Below, piece after piece: positions 50,203 through 59,697 of a stretch of DNA of 59,925 nt. The stretch is from an uncultured Pseudomonas sp. (GTDB lineage: Bacteria; Pseudomonadota; Gammaproteobacteria; Pseudomonadales; Pseudomonadaceae): the NCBI RefSeq assembly GCF_913777995.1, contig NZ_CAJYVE010000021.1, forward strand, positions 1 to 59,925, read 5' to 3'. A model generated the notes under the pieces. The model was not told where the DNA came from. It searched no databases and saw only the letters and a list, made by a program, of their open reading frames with translations. The translations under genes were made by a program, and so were the position numbers. How positions within the stretch are numbered: the first letter of the stretch is position 1; each line of letters starts with the position of its first letter.

Positions 50203-51594
50203 ATGTCCAGCGTTTCCCCTGCCACCCACGCGATCTCCATCAACCCCGGCAACGGCGAACAGCTGGCCGCCTACCCCTATGAATCCGCCGAGGCATTGGA
50301 CGCCGCGCTGTCACGAGCCGCGTCCGGTTTCGCCAGCTGGAAACACCTGCCGCTCAGCCAACGCGTCGAACGGCTGGTGGTGCTCGCCCAGGTACTGCGC
50401 CGGCAGGTCGAACCCATGGCGCGCATGGCCAGCCAGGAAATGGGCAAGCCTATTGCACAGGCGCGTGGCGAAATCGAGAAATGCGCGCAGCTGTGCGAGT
50501 GGTACGCCGAACAAGGCCCGGCGATGCTGGCCGCCGAGCCGGCGCCGGTACCCAATGGCCAGGCGCGCATCGAATACCGCCCTCTGGGGCCGATCCTGGC
50601 GGTGATGCCGTGGAATTTCCCCTACTGGCAAGTGCTGCGCGGTGCGGTCCCGACCCTGCTGGCCGGCAACACCTATGTGCTCAAGCACGCACCGAACATC
50701 ATGGGTTGCGCCTACCTGCTGGGTAACGCCATGCAGGAAGCGGGCTTTCCGGCTGGCACCTTCGAAGTGCTCAACGTCACCCCCGAAGGCGTGTCCCAGG
50801 CGATCGCCGACCCACGCATCGCGGCGGTGACCCTGACCGGCAGCGTGCGCGCCGGCATGGCCATCGGTGCCCAGGCCGGTGCTGCGCTGAAGAAGTGCGT
50901 GCTGGAACTGGGTGGTTCCGACCCGTTCATCGTGCTCGACGATGCCGACCTCGATGCCGCCGTGCAGGCGGCGGTGATCGGCCGTTACCAGAACACCGGC
51001 CAGGTGTGCGCCGCAGCCAAGCGCCTGATTGTCGAACAAGGTGTGGTCGAGGAATTCACCCGGCGCTTCGTCGAGGCCACGCGCCAGCTGGTGATCGGTG
51101 ATGCGCTGCACGCTGACACCTACATCGGCCCGATGGCGCGCTTCGACCTGCGCGACGAGCTGGACCAGCAGGTGCAGGCCACCTTGAGCGAAGGCGCGAC
51201 CCTGCTGCTGGGTGGCGGCAAGACCGAGGGCGTCGGCAACTTCTATCAGCCGACGGTGCTGGGCGATGTCACCGACCAGATGACTTCGTTTCGCGAGGAA
51301 CTGTTCGGGCCCGTGGCTTCGATCATCACGGCGCGTGATGCCGAACATGCCCTGGCGCTGGCCAATGACAGCGAGTTCGGCCTGACCGCAACCCTCTACA
51401 GTGCCGACGTGGAACGCGCCGAGCGACTGGGCGCGCAGTTGGAAACCGGCGGCGTGTTCATCAACGGCTACAGCGCCTCGGACCCCCGAGTGACCTTCGG
51501 CGGGGTGAAGAAGAGCGGTTTTGGCCGGGAGCTGTCGCATTTCGGCGTACGCGAGTTCTGCAACGCCCAGACCGTGTGGCTGGATCGCAACTGA
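50203..51594 (+). CDS. sad: NAD(P)+-dependent succinate-semialdehyde dehydrogenase
   Basis: 463 residues, an aldehyde dehydrogenase of the size and type of E. coli Sad (YneI). Motifs: PWNFPYWQVLRGAVPTLLAG, the coenzyme-binding TLTGSVRAGMAIGAQAG, catalytic Glu in LELGGSDPFIVLDDADLD, catalytic Cys in NTGQVCAAAKRLIVEQ. GGAGG lies before the ATG. It oxidises succinate semialdehyde to succinate in GABA, putrescine or 4-hydroxyphenylacetate breakdown. Divergent from its probable LysR regulator. A repeat element follows the stop. Confidence 0.93.
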   Translation: MSSVSPATHAISINPGNGEQLAAYPYESAEALDAALSRAASGFASWKHLPLSQRVERLVVLAQVLRRQVEPMARMASQEMGKPIAQARGEIEKCAQLCEWYAEQGPAMLAAEPAPVPNGQARIEYRPLGPILAVMPWNFPYWQVLRGAVPTLLAGNTYVLKHAPNIMGCAYLLGNAMQEAGFPAGTFEVLNVTPEGVSQAIADPRIAAVTLTGSVRAGMAIGAQAGAALKKCVLELGGSDPFIVLDDADLDAAVQAAVIGRYQNTGQVCAAAKRLIVEQGVVEEFTRRFVEATRQLVIGDALHADTYIGPMARFDLRDELDQQVQATLSEGATLLLGGGKTEGVGNFYQPTVLGDVTDQMTSFREELFGPVASIITARDAEHALALANDSEFGLTATLYSADVERAERLGAQLETGGVFINGYSASDPRVTFGGVKKSGFGRELSHFGVREFCNAQTVWLDRN

Positions 51595-51620
51595 GCCCAG
51601 GCAGGCCGCGCTGCATTTTG

Positions 51621-51684
51621 CAGGAGCGGCTTCAGCCGCGATAACGACCGCTTTAGCAGTTTTCGTCGCTGAAGCGGCTCCCAC
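51621..51684. repeat. REP-like pair, GGCTTCAGCCGCGA type
   Basis: AGGAGCGGCTTCAGCCGCGA (51622-51641) is followed after about 27 bases by TCGCTGAAGCGGCTCCCAC (51666-51684), an imperfect inverse. It belongs to the family at 31321 and 35607 but with a shorter linker. Lies between convergent sad and the flavin reductase gene. Confidence 0.7.
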
Positions 51685-51700
51685 TGGGTTTGCCTGATGA

Positions 51701-52273
51701 TTATTCGGCGTCTGCAGGATCGCCAATGGCGTAGTAATGCCCGCCGGCAATGTAGTGCAGGCTGCGCCACTGGGGGCCGGCTTCTTCGAAGCGCCAGTGG
51801 CCGTCGCGAAACACTCGATCGTCGGCCCAGGCGCCCACCACCTCGCCGATGAACAGGTCGTAGGTCTGCTGGTTGTGCGGTTCGGGGATCACCTTGCACA
51901 CCAGCCAGGCCGAGCAGCCGGCCACCAGCGGCGTGTCAAAACCGTCCATGCGCAGCAGCTCCACCCCACACTGTTGCAGCTTGTCCGGCGTGTCGGCCAG
52001 GCTGCGGCTGCCCACCGCCTGGGTCAGCTGCAACTGCGCCAGGTTCGGCACCTGCAGGGCGAAATGGCCGCTCTTCTCCACCAGACGCCGAGTCGCGGCG
52101 ATCTTGTCCAGCACCACGCTGACTTTGGGCGGGTCGAAATCCAGGGCGCAGGCCCAGGCGGCGGCCATGACGTTATCGGTACCGGCGTGACTGGCTGAGA
52201 CCAGTACGGTGGGGCCATGGTTGAGCAGGCGGTAGGCTTTTTCCAGTTCGACGGGGCGAATTGAAGCGGTCAT
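51701..52273 (-). CDS. Flavin reductase-like FMN-binding protein
   Basis: 190 residues from MTASIRPVELEKAYRLLNHG; the longer frame upstream lies across the neighbouring gene and is rejected. The split-barrel flavin reductase pattern is present: PTVLVSASHAGTDNVMAAAW, then DFDPPKVSVVLDKIAATRRL, SGHFALQVPNLAQL and the C-terminal HYIAGGHYYAIGD. It probably reduces or binds FMN and may serve a monooxygenase or a quinone; no partner is adjacent. Divergent from mocA with about 95 bases between. Confidence 0.85.
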   Translation of the reverse strand: MTASIRPVELEKAYRLLNHGPTVLVSASHAGTDNVMAAAWACALDFDPPKVSVVLDKIAATRRLVEKSGHFALQVPNLAQLQLTQAVGSRSLADTPDKLQQCGVELLRMDGFDTPLVAGCSAWLVCKVIPEPHNQQTYDLFIGEVVGAWADDRVFRDGHWRFEEAGPQWRSLHYIAGGHYYAIGDPADAE

Positions 52274-52367
52274 GGAAACACTCTGGCAGCGGTAAAGGGC
52301 ATAAAGATGCCACACTTGGCGCCCGCCGGTGTCATAGCTGCGAACCAACTCCGGAGCCCGCCGAATC

Positions 52368-52973
52368 ATGACCGCCCCTTCCACTTCCCAGGTCGTGGCC
52401 CTGCTGCTGGCCGCCGGGGCCAGCCGGCGCTTTGGCAGCGACAAGCGCCTGGCCAGGCTGGATGACGGCCGCCCGTTGCTGGGCACCTGCCTGGCCAATG
52501 CACGTAGCGCCTTCGCCGACGTGCGGGTGGTGCTGCGCGTCGATGACCCACCTGCCGCCCTCGGCATCGCTCCCGATACACCGGTGATTCGCAGTGAGCA
52601 GGCGCACTTGGGCATGGGCCATAGCCTGGCGGCCGGTGTGCGCGCCCTGGCCGACTCGCCTGCCGAAGCCGTGGCGATTCTGCTGGCCGACATGCCCTGG
52701 CTTCAGGTGGACACCCTGGTGCAACTCGCGGCTCGCGCCAGCGCGCAGCACATCGTCCTGCCGCTGTGCGATGGGCATCGCGGCCACCCGGTGATCATCG
52801 GTCGGCACTTCTGGCCGATGCTGGAAACGCTGAGCGGCGACCAGGGCGCGCGGGCCGTGGTCGCCGCACACCCGCAGGCCTGGATCAACGTGCCGTGCAA
52901 CGACCGCGGCACGCTGCTGGATGCCGACACCCCGACAGCCCTGAGTCAGGCGCTGCGCGACCGCTCGGTCTGA
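52368..52973 (+). CDS. mocA: Molybdenum cofactor cytidylyltransferase (MocA type)
   Basis: 201 residues. Nucleotidyltransferase signature LLAAGASRRFGSDKRLARLD, then LADMPWLQVDTLVQL and GHRGHPVIIGR, as in the MobA/MocA family. In MocA the product is molybdopterin cytosine dinucleotide, the cofactor form used by enzymes of the xanthine oxidase family such as PaoABC. The last 28 bases overlap the end of the XdhC-family gene on the opposite strand. Its place beside the molybdoenzyme operon supports MocA rather than MobA. Confidence 0.87.
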   Translation: MTAPSTSQVVALLLAAGASRRFGSDKRLARLDDGRPLLGTCLANARSAFADVRVVLRVDDPPAALGIAPDTPVIRSEQAHLGMGHSLAAGVRALADSPAEAVAILLADMPWLQVDTLVQLAARASAQHIVLPLCDGHRGHPVIIGRHFWPMLETLSGDQGARAVVAAHPQAWINVPCNDRGTLLDADTPTALSQALRDRSV

Positions 52974-53929
52974 ACGCCGCAACCGTTGGCGGTGCCGAGG
53001 ATGTCAGCCATCACGGCCAGGGCGATCTCTGCCGGGGTCTTGCTGCCCAGATCAAGACCGATTGGTGCATGAATGCGCGCCAGTTCTTCACGACCCAGGC
53101 CACCGACGCGCGCCAGACGTTCCAGGCGCAGGTCGCTGGTGCGCCGTGAGCCCATGGCGCCGATGTAGAACGCCTCGGTGCGCACCGCTTCCATCAGGGT
53201 CAGGTCATCCAGGCGCGGGTCGTGAGTCAGCGCCACCACTGCGGTGGCAGCATGGCAGCCGCCCTCGGCGATGAACACCGCCGGCAGTTGCTGACGCACC
53301 TCCACGCCAGGTATCGAGAAGCCGGCCAGCACCTCTTCGCGGGGCTCGCACAGAATCACCTCGTAACCCAGGGCCAGGGCAAAGCTGGCACAGAACTCGG
53401 CTACCGGCGACAACCCCGCCAGCAGGATGCGATGCACCGCCCCCACGCGAATACGTACCGCCTCAGCCGCCACCTGCACCCGCGCCTCACCGAGCCGCCC
53501 CGGCAGCAGATCGGGCGCCTGCCGCCCGAGGGTGACCTGGCGCGTCAGCAACGGGCCTGCGCTCAGGGCCTGTTCGACCTGCCCCAGATGCGCCTGTATC
53601 TCTTCGCCCGGCGTCAGGTACTCGACCAGCACATCGAGCACGCCCCCGCAGGGTAACGACAATCCAGGGGCTATACCCCCTTCGCCATAGCGCACGATCT
53701 GGTTGCGCATGGGCAGCGAGCCCTTGGCCAGGCGCTCGAGAAAATCCTCCTCGATACAGCCACCGGACAACGAGCCACGGTGCTCCCCGCCCGACAACGC
53801 TACCAGCATGGCCCCCGGGCCACGCGGGGCGGAGCCGTAGGTGCCCAGCACCGTGCACAACCACACCGGCTGCCCCGTCGCCAGCCAGTCCCGCGCCTGG
53901 CGCACCACCTGCAAATCGAGCTGTTGCAT
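52946..53929 (-). CDS. XdhC/CoxI-family molybdenum enzyme maturation factor (PaoD-like)
   Basis: 327 residues with GGAGG before the ATG. The N-terminal XdhC domain contains PVWLCTVLGTYGSAPRGPGA, GSLSGGCIEEDFLERL and YGEGGIAPGLSLPCGG; the C-terminal Rossmann-like domain contains FALALGYEVILCEPREEVLA, VVALTHDPRLDDLTLMEAV and FYIGAMGSRRTSDLRLERL. These proteins bind sulfurated molybdenum cofactor and insert it into xanthine-oxidase-family enzymes. It lies 64 bases after paoC on the same strand and is the likely chaperone of that enzyme. Confidence 0.93.
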   Translation of the reverse strand: MQQLDLQVVRQARDWLATGQPVWLCTVLGTYGSAPRGPGAMLVALSGGEHRGSLSGGCIEEDFLERLAKGSLPMRNQIVRYGEGGIAPGLSLPCGGVLDVLVEYLTPGEEIQAHLGQVEQALSAGPLLTRQVTLGRQAPDLLPGRLGEARVQVAAEAVRIRVGAVHRILLAGLSPVAEFCASFALALGYEVILCEPREEVLAGFSIPGVEVRQQLPAVFIAEGGCHAATAVVALTHDPRLDDLTLMEAVRTEAFYIGAMGSRRTSDLRLERLARVGGLGREELARIHAPIGLDLGSKTPAEIALAVMADILGTANGCGVQTERSRSA

Positions 53930-53993
53930 CGCTAGCCTCCTTCGCTGAAGACCGCCCTGCCCGGTCCATTGACCGGGCAGGCGCGCACGCCGA

Positions 53994-56210
53994 TCAAAGA
54001 CCGGCCATCAGCTTCTCCTTGGTGATGGGCAGGTTGCGGATGCGCTGGCCGGTGGCGTGGTACACCGCATTGGCGACGGCGGCGGCCAGCCCGGTGATGC
54101 CGATTTCGCCGATGCCCCGGGCACCGAACTCGTTGAGGTTGAGGTCCGGATAATCGAGCAGGATCACATCCAGCTCCGGTTGGTCGGCGTGCACGGGCAC
54201 CACGTACTCGGCGTAGTTGTCATTGACCGGCAGGCCGGTGCGCGGGTCGTACTCGGTGGCCTCGAACAGCGCCATGCCGACGCCCATGACGATGGCGCCC
54301 TCGACCTGGTTGCGCGCCGCCAGCGGGTTGACCACCTTGCCGACGTCGATGGCACTGACCACCCGCGCCACGCGCAGGCGCGAGATGCCCGGGTCCCAGC
54401 GCACTTCGACGAAATGCGCACCAAACGAGCGATAGGAGAATTTCTTCTGGTCGCCCATGCCGCTGCGAAAGGTGCCTTCGGCGCGGGCCAGGCGCTGGCC
54501 CCTGAGAATCTCGGCGAAACTCACCTGACGACCATCTTTGACCAGTTGCCCGTCGCGCACCTCCAGGTTCTCCGGCTTTTCACCGGCAAAGGCGGCCTTG
54601 TCGGCCACCGCGAAGCTGCGCAGCTTGTCCAGCGCCTGGCGCGTGGCACCGGCCAGGGCCGGCATGACGCTGGCAGTCATCCAGCTGCCCCCGGACACCG
54701 GGCCGGGGACGAACGACGAATCGCCCAGCTGAACTTCGATACGCTCCAGCGGCAGCCCGGTGAGTTCGCTGACGGTCTGCGCCACGATGGTGTAGGTGCC
54801 GGTGCCGATGTCCTGCACGCCGCACTGCACCAGCGCCGATCCATCGGCGCGCAGGCTGACCCGCGCTTCGGTGGGCACCTGGAACGCCTCCCAGTTACAG
54901 GCACCCATGCCGTAGCCGATGATTTCGTCACCGTCACGCATTGCGCCGATGCGCGCATCGCGCTGGTTCCAGCCGAAGCGTTCGGCCGCCCGGTCGATGG
55001 CTTCGGCCAGGTGGTTGCTCGACCAGGGCAGGTCGCTGCTTTCATCCTTGCTCGCCAGGTTCAGGCGACGGAACGCCAGCGGGTCCATCTTCGCCGCCTC
55101 GGCCATTTCATCGATGGCCGACTCCAGGGCGAACAGCCCCGGTGCCGCGCCAGGGGCGCGCATCGAGGTCGGCGTACCGTGGTTGACCGGGCTGGTGGCA
55201 TGACTGACCAGCACATTGGCACAACTGTAGAGGCTCTTGGTGACGCTGCCGCAGGTCTCGGTGTAGGTGTCCACAGTCGAGGTGCTGTTGATCGACTCGT
55301 GACGCAGCGACACCAGACGGCCTTGGTCATCGGTGGCCAGGCGCAGGCGCTGGCGAGTTTCCGGACGATGGCCCACGGTGCTGAACATCTGCGCCCGGGG
55401 CAACATCAGTTGCACCGGGCGGCCGGTCATTTTTGCCGCTGCACAGGCCGCCACCGAATGCGGCCAGGGCCACAGCTTGCCACCGAACCCGGAACCGATG
55501 AACGGCGCGCGCACTTCGACCTGCTCCGGCGCCAGGTCGAAGACATTGGCCAGGAAGTTGCGATGGTTGACCACCCCCTGGGTGCTTTCTTCCACATACA
55601 GCCGACCGTCCTGCCAGTGCGCGGTGGTGGCGTGCATTTCCATGGGGTTGTGGGTTTCTGCCGGGGTGGTGTAGGTCACGTCGATGCGCTGGGTGGCCTG
55701 CTGGAACGCGGTGTCCGGGTCGCCGCGCTCGTGGGTGCCGCTGCTGGGCTTGAAGCCCTTCAGGCGCAGCCCCTCCTCGAGATTCTTCACCGGCTCCTCA
55801 GCCTGGTAACTGACCTTCACCGCCTGCGCGGCGGCCCGCGCCTGGGCGAAGCTTTGCGCGACCACCAGGGCGACGAACTGGCCAGGGTAGTAGATGCGGT
55901 CATCCTCGAATGGCAACCGGTGTTCGTCGGCCTTGCTGGCCTGCAATATCTGGTCGAAGCTCATCGCGCTTTCCGGGGTGCGATGCAGCGTCGGGCAGTG
56001 CCCATGGTGGAGAATTTCCACTACGCCGGGCATGGCTTTGGCCGCCGAGGTGTCGAGCGTCTGAATGCGCCCGCAGGCGATGCTGCTGTACACGCCATAG
56101 GCATAGAGCATGCCGGGGTACGGATGATCCGCCGCGTAGCGCGCCTGGCCACTGACCTTCAGGCGGCCATCGATGCGCTTGTGCGCCTTGCCGATGATGG
56201 TCTGACTCAT
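53994..56210 (-). CDS. paoC: Aldehyde oxidoreductase molybdenum-binding subunit (PaoC-like)
   Basis: 738 residues, the large subunit of a xanthine-oxidase-family enzyme. It begins TIIGKAHKRIDGRLKVSGQA and has the cofactor-binding segments FIGSGFGGKLWPWPHSVAAC, MRAPGAAPGLFALESAIDEM and GVQDIGTGTYTIVAQTVSEL, ending with the active-site region ARGIGEIGITGLAAAVANAV, which holds the Glu that acts as base. Start ATG overlaps the paoB stop (ATGA) and has AAGGAG before it. The size and gene order match E. coli YagR/PaoC, which oxidises aromatic aldehydes in the periplasm. Confidence 0.94.
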   Translation of the reverse strand: MSQTIIGKAHKRIDGRLKVSGQARYAADHPYPGMLYAYGVYSSIACGRIQTLDTSAAKAMPGVVEILHHGHCPTLHRTPESAMSFDQILQASKADEHRLPFEDDRIYYPGQFVALVVAQSFAQARAAAQAVKVSYQAEEPVKNLEEGLRLKGFKPSSGTHERGDPDTAFQQATQRIDVTYTTPAETHNPMEMHATTAHWQDGRLYVEESTQGVVNHRNFLANVFDLAPEQVEVRAPFIGSGFGGKLWPWPHSVAACAAAKMTGRPVQLMLPRAQMFSTVGHRPETRQRLRLATDDQGRLVSLRHESINSTSTVDTYTETCGSVTKSLYSCANVLVSHATSPVNHGTPTSMRAPGAAPGLFALESAIDEMAEAAKMDPLAFRRLNLASKDESSDLPWSSNHLAEAIDRAAERFGWNQRDARIGAMRDGDEIIGYGMGACNWEAFQVPTEARVSLRADGSALVQCGVQDIGTGTYTIVAQTVSELTGLPLERIEVQLGDSSFVPGPVSGGSWMTASVMPALAGATRQALDKLRSFAVADKAAFAGEKPENLEVRDGQLVKDGRQVSFAEILRGQRLARAEGTFRSGMGDQKKFSYRSFGAHFVEVRWDPGISRLRVARVVSAIDVGKVVNPLAARNQVEGAIVMGVGMALFEATEYDPRTGLPVNDNYAEYVVPVHADQPELDVILLDYPDLNLNEFGARGIGEIGITGLAAAVANAVYHATGQRIRNLPITKEKLMAGL

Positions 56211-57202
56211 GCGAGCTCCTTGGCCGTGAGATCACGGAGGTTGCGGGTGATGACCTGTTGCCCCAGAGGGATCTTGAAGGCGTTATGGCTGTAGGCCATG
56301 GCCTCTTTCATGGCCAGCTGCGCAACGCGCTGGTAGAGGTCTAGCGACGCCTGCTGGCCCGCCAGCGCACGCTCCGCCTCGACGGCGCGCCAGGGTTTGG
56401 TGGCGACCCCGCCCAAGGCGATGCGTGCCTCCTTGATGCGCTGACCTTCAAGCACCAGCACCACGGCGCTGGAGGCCAGGGCGAACTGGTAGGAGGTGCG
56501 GTCGCGCAGCTTCAGATACGCCGACCGGCTGCCGGGCAGCGGCGCGTCCAGGGTCAGGTGGGTGATCAGTTCACCGGGTTCCAGGGCATGCTCACGCCAG
56601 GGGGTCTGGCCGGGCAGCAGGTGGAAATCGGCAAAGCCGATGTCGCGGCTGCCCTTGGCGCCCTGCACGGTGACCTGTGCACCGATGGCCGCCACCGCCA
56701 CGCACATGTCCGAGGGGTGCGTGGCGATGCACTGGTCGCTGGTGCCGAGCACCGCATGCACGCTGCGGTTCAGGCCGTCAATGGCCGCACAGCCCGAGCC
56801 CGGCTCGCGCTTGTTGCACGCCGAAAGACCATCGCGGAAGTAATTGCAGCGCACCCGCTGCATCACATTGCCAGCGGTGGTGGCCTTGTTGCGCAACGCC
56901 GTACTGGCGCCTTGCAGGATGGCTTCGGCGAGTACCGGGTAACGCTCGCGCACCAGCGGATGCTGGGCCAGCTCGGTATTGCTGACCAGCGCACCGATGC
57001 GCAGGCGGCCATCGCTCAAGGGTTCGATCTTGCGCAGGTCGAGGCGGTTGATATCCACCAGTTGGTCGGCCTGCATCACATCCAGCTTCACCAGGTCCAG
57101 CAGCGTGGTGCCGCCGGCCAGGTAGAAGCGCTGCCCGTCGCCGGTGGCCTGGCTGACCGCCTGGGCCGGCGAGCTGGCGCGTTGATAATCGAAGGTCCGC
57201 AT
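56207..57202 (-). CDS. paoB: Aldehyde oxidoreductase FAD-binding subunit (PaoB-like)
   Basis: 331 residues from MRTFDYQRASSPAQAVSQAT. FAD motif FYLAGGTTLLDLVKLDVMQA and TTAGNVMQRVRCNYFRD; the insert with RCNYFRDGLSACNKREPGSG-C carries cysteines like the loop that binds an additional 4Fe-4S cluster in E. coli PaoB, which sets this group apart from ordinary xanthine dehydrogenases. The C-terminal CO dehydrogenase-type domain follows (RTSYQFALASSAVVLVLEGQ). It shares its start base with the paoA stop and overlaps paoC. Confidence 0.93.
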   Translation of the reverse strand: MRTFDYQRASSPAQAVSQATGDGQRFYLAGGTTLLDLVKLDVMQADQLVDINRLDLRKIEPLSDGRLRIGALVSNTELAQHPLVRERYPVLAEAILQGASTALRNKATTAGNVMQRVRCNYFRDGLSACNKREPGSGCAAIDGLNRSVHAVLGTSDQCIATHPSDMCVAVAAIGAQVTVQGAKGSRDIGFADFHLLPGQTPWREHALEPGELITHLTLDAPLPGSRSAYLKLRDRTSYQFALASSAVVLVLEGQRIKEARIALGGVATKPWRAVEAERALAGQQASLDLYQRVAQLAMKEAMAYSHNAFKIPLGQQVITRNLRDLTAKELA

Positions 57203-57870
57203 CAGGTCGGCCTCCCCATCTTGCTGCGCGCCGACTGCACGGCGGCGAGGATGTTCTTGTAGGCCCCGCAGCGGCAGATATTGCCGCTCATGGCTTCGCG
57301 CACACTGGCATCGTCGGCGGGAATGTTCGGGTCGTTGAGGATCGCCACGGCGCTCATGATCTGTCCGGAGGTGCAGTAGCCGCACTGGTAGGCATCGTGC
57401 TCCCAGAAGGCCTCCTGCACCGGATGCAACTGGCCGTCGCGGGCCAGGCCCTCGATGGTGGTGATCTCGTCGCCGTCGTGCTGCACGGCGATGGACAGGC
57501 ACGAGTTGATCGCCACGCCATTGACCAGCAGGGTGCAGGCCCCGCATTGCCCATGGTCACAACCCTTCTTGGTGCCGGTGAGCTGCAGGCGGTCGCGCAG
57601 CACATCGAGGAGGATCGCGTTGGGTGCCACGTTGAGGCGATGGCTCTGGCCGTTGACCTTCAGCTCGATACTGCGCTCGCCAGCAGCCGGTGCGCTTGAC
57701 TGCTCGCCAGCGGGCGCCGCCTGGGCGGGTTGTGCAGCGGACTCCGGCACCCAGGTGGCGACCGTCGCCGCTGCCAGGCCAGAGGCACCGACCTTGAGAA
57801 AATGCCGCCTTGAAGCCTGCAAGGCCGTGGCCGCCGCATCGGCCTTGGACGCTGTGGTTGAATCTTTCAT
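57202..57870 (-). CDS. paoA: Aldehyde oxidoreductase 2Fe-2S subunit with Tat signal (PaoA-like)
   Basis: 222 residues from MKDSTTASKADAAATALQAS; AGGGTGAT precedes the ATG, and a GTG three codons upstream is possible. The N-terminus has a twin-arginine signal (RRHFLKVGASGLAAATVATW), so the assembled complex is exported folded to the periplasm. Two 2Fe-2S clusters: GCDHGQCGACTLLVNGVAIN and C near SCLSIA for the plant-type one, and QCGYCTSGQIMSAVAI with NICRCGAYKNIL for the second. First gene of paoABC-xdhC. The catalysed reaction is oxidation of aromatic or other aldehydes to acids. Confidence 0.94.
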   Translation of the reverse strand: MKDSTTASKADAAATALQASRRHFLKVGASGLAAATVATWVPESAAQPAQAAPAGEQSSAPAAGERSIELKVNGQSHRLNVAPNAILLDVLRDRLQLTGTKKGCDHGQCGACTLLVNGVAINSCLSIAVQHDGDEITTIEGLARDGQLHPVQEAFWEHDAYQCGYCTSGQIMSAVAILNDPNIPADDASVREAMSGNICRCGAYKNILAAVQSARSKMGRPT

Positions 57871-58117
57871 CAGGATCACCCTTCATTGGCGCGCTCACGC
57901 TGGCGCTGTAGGTCATGAGGGGCCGCGATACGCCGTCGCCGCCTTCCGGACATGACCGGACCTTTAAGGGGACCCTGGGCGGGTAAATAGATTCAGCGCA
58001 ATGTGGTGGTGGTCAGACAAGCGCACCCAGCCCCCTCCTGCTGACCACTTCGAACGTGCCGCAGGAGGTGGGCGGATGAACCAGGCATAGATAAGGGGTG
58101 GTATTAAGCCAAAGCCA

Positions 58118-59053
58118 TCAACCCGAAGTACGTCCGCAGGTCACCACCACGATGCCCGCCAGAATCGCCAGCACGCCCGCCAGCAACGGCCAGGTCAGCT
58201 GTTCACCCATGAACGCCACCGACATCAACAGCCCCACCACCGGCACCCCGAGCATGGCAGTCGACATGCTGGTGCTGGACAGCCACATGCTCGCGGCATT
58301 CACCGCGCAAAAGCAGAACGCGGTAGCCAGTGGCCCCATGAACAGCATGATCTGCCACAGCGTGGCCGAGCCGTCACCAGTGAATGGCCCTTCCAGCGCA
58401 TACGCCAGGCCCAGCAGCGGTACGGTGGCGGTGAGCATCTGCCAGGGCGCCAGCTGATAGGCACTGGCAGCGGGCCGCGAATGACGCATATGCAGGATGC
58501 ACAGCGCCCAGCACAACGAGGCGGCGATCAGCATCAGGTTGGCCTTGAGCAAGGCGCTGTCGTGCCAGTCCAGGGTCAGCGGGTTGAACAGCACGCCGAC
58601 TCCAATGCCGCCCAGCAAGGTGCCGGCCAGTTGCCGGCGGCTCAGCCGCTCGCCGAAAAAGCTCACAGCCAGTGGCGTGACCCATAGCGGCGTGGTGTAG
58701 GCAAGTACTGCCGAGCGGCCCGCAGGCACCTGGGTCATGGCCATGGCGCCCAGTACAGTGAAGGTCAGCATCTGCAGCAGGCCGACACTGAGGATCAGGG
58801 GCAGGTCGCGACGTTGCGGCACCCGCAGGCTGCCGGTCGCCAGTTGCAGGGCGAACAGGCAGGCTGCGCCAGCGGCGAAGCGCACCGCAGCAAACCACAC
58901 CGGGCTGATGTGCTGCAGACCGGCCTTCATAACCGGCCAGTTGGCGCCCCAGATGACGATCGCCAGCACCAGCAACAACACGCCCTTGGCCTGTGGAGTG
59001 GCCAGCGGGCCGCTGGCAGGAATGGCGGGGATGATCTTGCTGGTTCCAGGCAT
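58118..59053 (-). CDS. EamA/DMT-family transporter
   Basis: 311 residues with about ten membrane helices in two EamA repeats (VLLLVLAIVIWGANWPVMKA, SVGLLQMLTFTVLGAMAM, TLLGGIGVGVLFNPLTL, PLLAGVLAILAGIVVVT). The segment FFGERLSRRQLAGTLLGGIG is typical of RhtA/YdcZ-like exporters. Divergent from an Lrp-type regulator, a pairing often seen for amino-acid exporters regulated by the amino acid. Substrate not deducible. The upstream region to 59191 is AT-rich and holds both promoters. Confidence 0.94.
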   Translation of the reverse strand: MPGTSKIIPAIPASGPLATPQAKGVLLLVLAIVIWGANWPVMKAGLQHISPVWFAAVRFAAGAACLFALQLATGSLRVPQRRDLPLILSVGLLQMLTFTVLGAMAMTQVPAGRSAVLAYTTPLWVTPLAVSFFGERLSRRQLAGTLLGGIGVGVLFNPLTLDWHDSALLKANLMLIAASLCWALCILHMRHSRPAASAYQLAPWQMLTATVPLLGLAYALEGPFTGDGSATLWQIMLFMGPLATAFCFCAVNAASMWLSSTSMSTAMLGVPVVGLLMSVAFMGEQLTWPLLAGVLAILAGIVVVTCGRTSG

Positions 59054-59191
59054 GACGGGGCTCCGACGGGTCAGTTCGCCAAAGCCATGCTAGTGAAAGG
59101 TCCGCAGAAAATTTTTCCTGATTCTTCTGCATCAAGAGCTATTTGAAGCATTAACATCTTCCTTCACGACTTTTTGCAGAGGTTTGTTCTC

Positions 59192-59692
59192 TTGAAGACA
59201 CTCGACCGCACCGATATCAGCATTCTCGACAGCCTGCAGCGCGACGCCAGCATCACCAATGCCGAACTGGGGCGTTCGGTGAATCTGTCACCCACGCCCT
59301 GCTTCAATCGGGTCAAGGCCATGCAGGAGGCCGGGTTGATCAAGGGCCAGGTCACCCTCCTCGACCCCAGGGTGCTGGGCCTGGACCTCAACGTATTCAT
59401 TCATGTGAGCCTGGAGAAGCAGGACGAAGGCGCCCTGCAGCGCTTCGAAGCGGCGGTGGCCGACCGCCCGGAGGTGATGGAGTGCTACCTGATGACCGGC
59501 GACGCCGACTACTTGCTGCGCATCCTGGTGCCGAACATCCATGAACTGGAACGTTTCATTCTCGAACACCTGACCAAGGTGCCGGGGGTGGCCAACATCC
59601 GCTCCAGCTTTGCGCTCAAGCAGGTGCTGTACAAGACCGCCCTGCCCTTGCCGCCGGATGGCCTGGCCCTGGCCAGGAGCCCGAGGCGGTAG
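59192..59692 (+). CDS. Lrp/AsnC-family regulator divergent from the EamA exporter
   Basis: 166 residues starting with TTG at 59192 ([19 protein letters not shown]), with AGAGG upstream; a TTG six codons earlier in the same frame (59174) is an alternative. [23 protein letters not shown] followed by [13 protein letters not shown], and a RAM domain with [20 protein letters not shown] and [20 protein letters not shown]. It most likely regulates the divergent exporter, as for other Lrp-EamA/LysE pairs. The gene runs into repeat DNA immediately after its stop. Confidence 0.92.
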   Translation: MKTLDRTDISILDSLQRDASITNAELGRSVNLSPTPCFNRVKAMQEAGLIKGQVTLLDPRVLGLDLNVFIHVSLEKQDEGALQRFEAAVADRPEVMECYLMTGDADYLLRILVPNIHELERFILEHLTKVPGVANIRSSFALKQVLYKTALPLPPDGLALARSPRR

Positions 59693-59697
59693 GGCCA

